From positions 1 to 8,717 of the forward strand of contig PMZB01000271.1 in assembly GCA_003170575.1 (NCBI GenBank): a stretch of 8,717 nt of DNA, given 5' to 3'. Both the position numbers and the translations under genes were made by a program. Source of the DNA: Chlamydiia bacterium (GTDB taxonomy: Bacteria; Chlamydiota; Chlamydiia; Chlamydiales; FEN-1388). This document shows positions 7,175 to 8,717 of this stretch, one piece after another. The notes beneath the pieces were generated by a model. The model saw nothing but the letters and a program-made list of their open reading frames with translations. It had not been told where the DNA came from and searched no databases. Within the stretch, counting starts at the first letter, position 1; each line of letters starts with the position of its first letter.

Positions 7175-7635
7175 ACGAAATCAATGATTTCCTAGAAAAT
7201 TTTTTTGCAACGCGAGTATACTGCATTCGAGCCACGGCCATAGTCTAATCCGTTAACCGATGAGCCGCCTCCCAACATCATTCCTGTTATCCAATCACCT
7301 CCTACTCGTCCATTGAGCATCGGCTGCGGTTGGGTCTGCCTCCATCCCCACCAATAATATTTGTAAGCTGCTGCCGCAGGTAAAAGGAGAGCTGGGAGAC
7401 CCACAGCCTCTATTTGTGGATCACTTGTGACATTTGGACCCGCCTCTATGCCTAATACTGAAAATTGACCATTCTCCGATAGCTGGTTCATCAATACGCA
7501 ACCTGCCGCTCCACCACCCAAGACTATGATATCTGCCTCGAGACTCTTGTCTTTGACTTGTATTTTGAAGGGCTGCCCCCCGAAAAGGCTTACTGTAGCA
7601 ATCACGAAAGCAAAGGTAATAATTTTAAGTTTCAT
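7171..7635 (-). pseudogene. Truncated GMC-family oxidoreductase, N-terminal fragment
   Basis: GMC flavoenzymes oxidise alcohols, sugars or choline using FAD and are normally 500-600 residues; only 147 remain here. Seen: a signal-peptide-like start (MKLKIITFAFVIATVSLFGG), the FAD-binding GxGxxG at G40-x-G42-x-x-G45, the end of that Rossmann unit IEAG, and the first GMC signature at about 118-140 (LGGGSSVNGLDYGRG). The frame stops at TAG 7192 directly after a run of seven A (7206-7200 on this strand). Adding one base there gives N-F-L-G-N-H before a TGA, which resembles the family's next segment (W..LGN..W), so a frameshift plus loss of the remainder is likely. No substrate domain or catalytic His exists downstream; the collagen gene follows. 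The start is ATG 7635 with GGAGGG at 7647-7642. It may be expressed as a short exported peptide but cannot be an active enzyme. Confidence 0.85.
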
Positions 7636-7675
7636 ACTTGGCCCTCCATGCCTTAGTGAAGTAGACAAGACTTAA

Positions 7676-7702
7676 TCTGACACATATGTACGGGGTGTCA
7701 GA
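7676..7702. repeat. Perfect 8-bp inverted repeat TCTGACAC-N11-GTGTCAGA
   Basis: The arms at 7676-7683 and 7695-7702 are fully complementary, and an internal palindrome ACATATGT lies at 7682-7689. It sits 41 bp upstream of the GMC fragment's ATG, where an operator would be expected. It lacks a T tract, so it is not a terminator. A transposon-end remnant is the alternative. Confidence 0.45.
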
Positions 7703-7910
7703 AATAATTTGAGACCGCACCACGCTTATTCGGAGTTTGTCGGCCTCACTAAACATAGGTATATGTCTAATTCTACCCACCACCTACACTTAAAATCACA
7801 TATCTGTTTTTCCGGATTTAAACTCAAGAAAATTTCCATTTGTCTTTTCGGGCAATGAGGCTAAAATAACCTATTCGACAGAAAACCCAAAACAGCCCTA
7901 GAAATTAATA
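7703..7910. other. Intergenic stretch with no recognisable gene
   Basis: About 200 bp of A+T-rich DNA separate the inverted repeat from the tRNA remnant. All frames are short, and I see no convincing promoter pair, hairpin terminator or RNA gene. Confidence 0.5.
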
Positions 7911-7964
7911 GGGGGTAGGCGAGACTCGAACCAACAAAAGACCGAAGTCGAGGGATTTACAGTC
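7911..7964 (-). pseudogene. 3' fragment of tRNA-Tyr(GUA), possible attachment-site remnant
   Basis: Reading the minus strand from 7964, the sequence runs from the anticodon arm of a class II tRNA-Tyr to its 3' end. It has GACTGTAAATCC (loop CTGTAAA, anticodon GTA, at 7962-7956), the variable-arm hairpin GACTTCGGTC (7949-7940), the T-arm core GGTTCGAGTC (7932-7923), and an acceptor-like CTACCCCC without an encoded CCA. No acceptor 5' strand or D arm precedes it: the DNA beyond 7965 does not resemble a tRNA and the 5' half of the anticodon stem pairs at only two clear positions. The T stem is also imperfect, so it is not functional. A tRNA 3' piece starting at the anticodon arm is the typical duplicate left by a tyrosine-integrase element. 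A simple decayed tRNA copy is the alternative. Confidence 0.68.
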
Positions 7965-7965
7965 A

Positions 7966-8205
7966 GCAGAAATTCAAATTCATCTTCGAGAAGTATATGA
8001 TGGGACACCTCACTGTGCAAAAGAATATAGTCATCATATTTATGAATACTATCGAGAAGCTTATGGCGCAGCGCCATCTTCCGCTCCATCTTCAACAATT
8101 GAAGGGTTGAATGAAATGAAATTAGCAAGAGTCGCGTCCCCAACTACAGCATTAGACGCATCGACACTTGTATTTTATGCACACCTTAGCAAAATAGAGA
8201 GGTAA
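7966..8205 (+). pseudogene. Start-less open frame, possible remnant coding segment
   Basis: The frame is open without a stop from 7912 to the TAA at 8203 and reads protein-like after the tRNA fragment (for example YSHHIYEYYREAYG, then a Pro/Ser-rich patch and a helical end). The only in-frame ATG is at 8116, leaving 29 residues. It ends 3 nt before the next ORF in the same frame, and that ORF's ribosome site overlaps its last codons. I recognise no family. It could be a decayed 5' portion of one gene or chance openness; the antisense frame is open too. Confidence 0.3.
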
Positions 8206-8208
8206 AAC

Positions 8209-8457
8209 ATGAGCTCATCCTCAGAAATATCCAGACCAGAAGAGTATTCGTACTGGTATTTAAATTCTGCCTATATAGCACGCACTAAAACCGATAGCTC
8301 GACGATAGAACATTATGATCCAGCTTCGCAAATGTGGAAAGTTGAGGACAGAATGCTCTACATAAAGTGGCCTGGCGAAGGACGCAGAAAAATTACTGAA
8401 GCTTTTGCCAACAAAATTATTAAAACCTGGGCAGCGAATAGGAGTACGAATAAATAA
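8209..8457 (+). CDS. Small hypothetical protein, 82 residues
   Basis: I do not recognise this protein. It starts at ATG 8209 with GAGAGG 6 nt upstream (8197-8202), a credible translation signal. It is hydrophilic and aromatic-rich, with five Trp or Tyr in the stretch from residue 11 to 22, then a WKVEDRMLYIKWPGEG segment and a basic C-terminal helix (about 60-78). There is no signal peptide or membrane segment. It lies in the same frame as protein-like sequence both before (to 8205) and after (8458 on), separated by TAA at each end. It may therefore be the surviving centre of a broken larger gene rather than a complete one. Confidence 0.5.
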   Translation: MSSSSEISRPEEYSYWYLNSAYIARTKTDSSTIEHYDPASQMWKVEDRMLYIKWPGEGRRKITEAFANKIIKTWAANRSTNK

Positions 8458-8717
8458 CGTACAAATTCTCTTGAGGACAACATTTCCAAGAGTGTGGTGG
8501 GTGTTATCATCTCTACTACAGAAACAGAGAATGCTCTCCCAGCCTTCACATAGGCCTAGAAAGTCGATATAGAGAAAGAAATAGCAGCGGCTGGATACTC
8601 CAAAGTGGATATTAACTATATCGAATACACTCTCAGCAACAAATACTTCCCTATACAATGATCAGAGAAAGACCCTGCATACCTTAAAGCAACCATCTTT
8701 AGTAAAAATACCTGTCC
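8458..8717 (+). pseudogene. Interrupted coding frame running off the right edge
   Basis: In the frame of the preceding small ORF the DNA reads as plausible protein, for example SVVGVIISTTETENALPAF, KEIAAAGYSKVDINYIEY and SEKDPAYLKATIFSKN. It is broken by TAG at 8551, TAG at 8557 and TGA at 8659. No start codon with a ribosome site precedes any piece. The three segments join without a frame change, as in a gene decayed by point mutation. I do not recognise the family. Stop-codon readthrough is possible in principle but unsupported. The long antisense frame here is Cys/Phe-rich and looks spurious. Confidence 0.42.

Noticed and set aside
7898..8143. Minus-strand ORF of 81 codons
   Set aside because: Its C-terminal third is the tRNA-Tyr fragment read as protein and it lacks a ribosome site; kept only as a caution about the opposite frame.
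8260..8658. Minus-strand ORF of 132 codons
   Set aside because: It is antisense to the small ORF and the interrupted frame, is rich in Cys/Phe/His, has no ribosome site and matches no fold I know.

Overview
The window is bacterial, of moderate G+C (about 40-48% by eye). It carries single genes on alternating strands rather than one long operon. The gene families suggest an intracellular or amoeba-associated Gram-negative bacterium, with environmental Chlamydiae one possibility: a eukaryotic-type Ser/Thr kinase-like protein, an AAA_14/DUF4143 ATPase, an S9 prolyl oligopeptidase-like hydrolase, a YacP-type NYN RNase-like protein, a collagen-like exported protein and a GMC oxidoreductase remnant. 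That placement is inference; no marker gene here fixes the taxon.

Layout. (i) 1-1459, plus: kinase-like protein whose 5' end may lie outside the window. (ii) 1584-2819, minus: ATPase, convergent with the kinase. (iii) 2820-3065: divergent control region with a 43-nt interrupted palindrome overlapping a putative minus-strand promoter. (iv) 3066-5435, plus: S9 peptidase with a complete Ser609-Asp696-His728 triad. (v) 5486-6025, minus: NYN/PIN-like nuclease. (vi) 6164-6196: a clear rho-independent terminator closing (vii) 6223-7101, minus: secreted collagen-like protein with a C1q/BclA-like C-terminal domain. (viii) 7171-7635, minus: a GMC oxidoreductase cut off after its first quarter. (ix) 7636-8717: accessory-looking DNA holding an inverted repeat, the 3' part of a tRNA-Tyr(GUA) gene with no 5' half, and one plus-strand frame broken by five stop codons. 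An 82-codon ORF with a good ribosome binding site sits within that frame.

The left two thirds is ordinary intact coding DNA. The right third shows decay and rearrangement: a truncated oxidoreductase, a partial tRNA and an interrupted frame. The partial tRNA begins in its anticodon arm and runs to the 3' end, the shape left by integration of a mobile element into a tRNA gene. It is the best hint of an island boundary here. No integrase, transposase, CRISPR array or recognisable defence cassette is visible.
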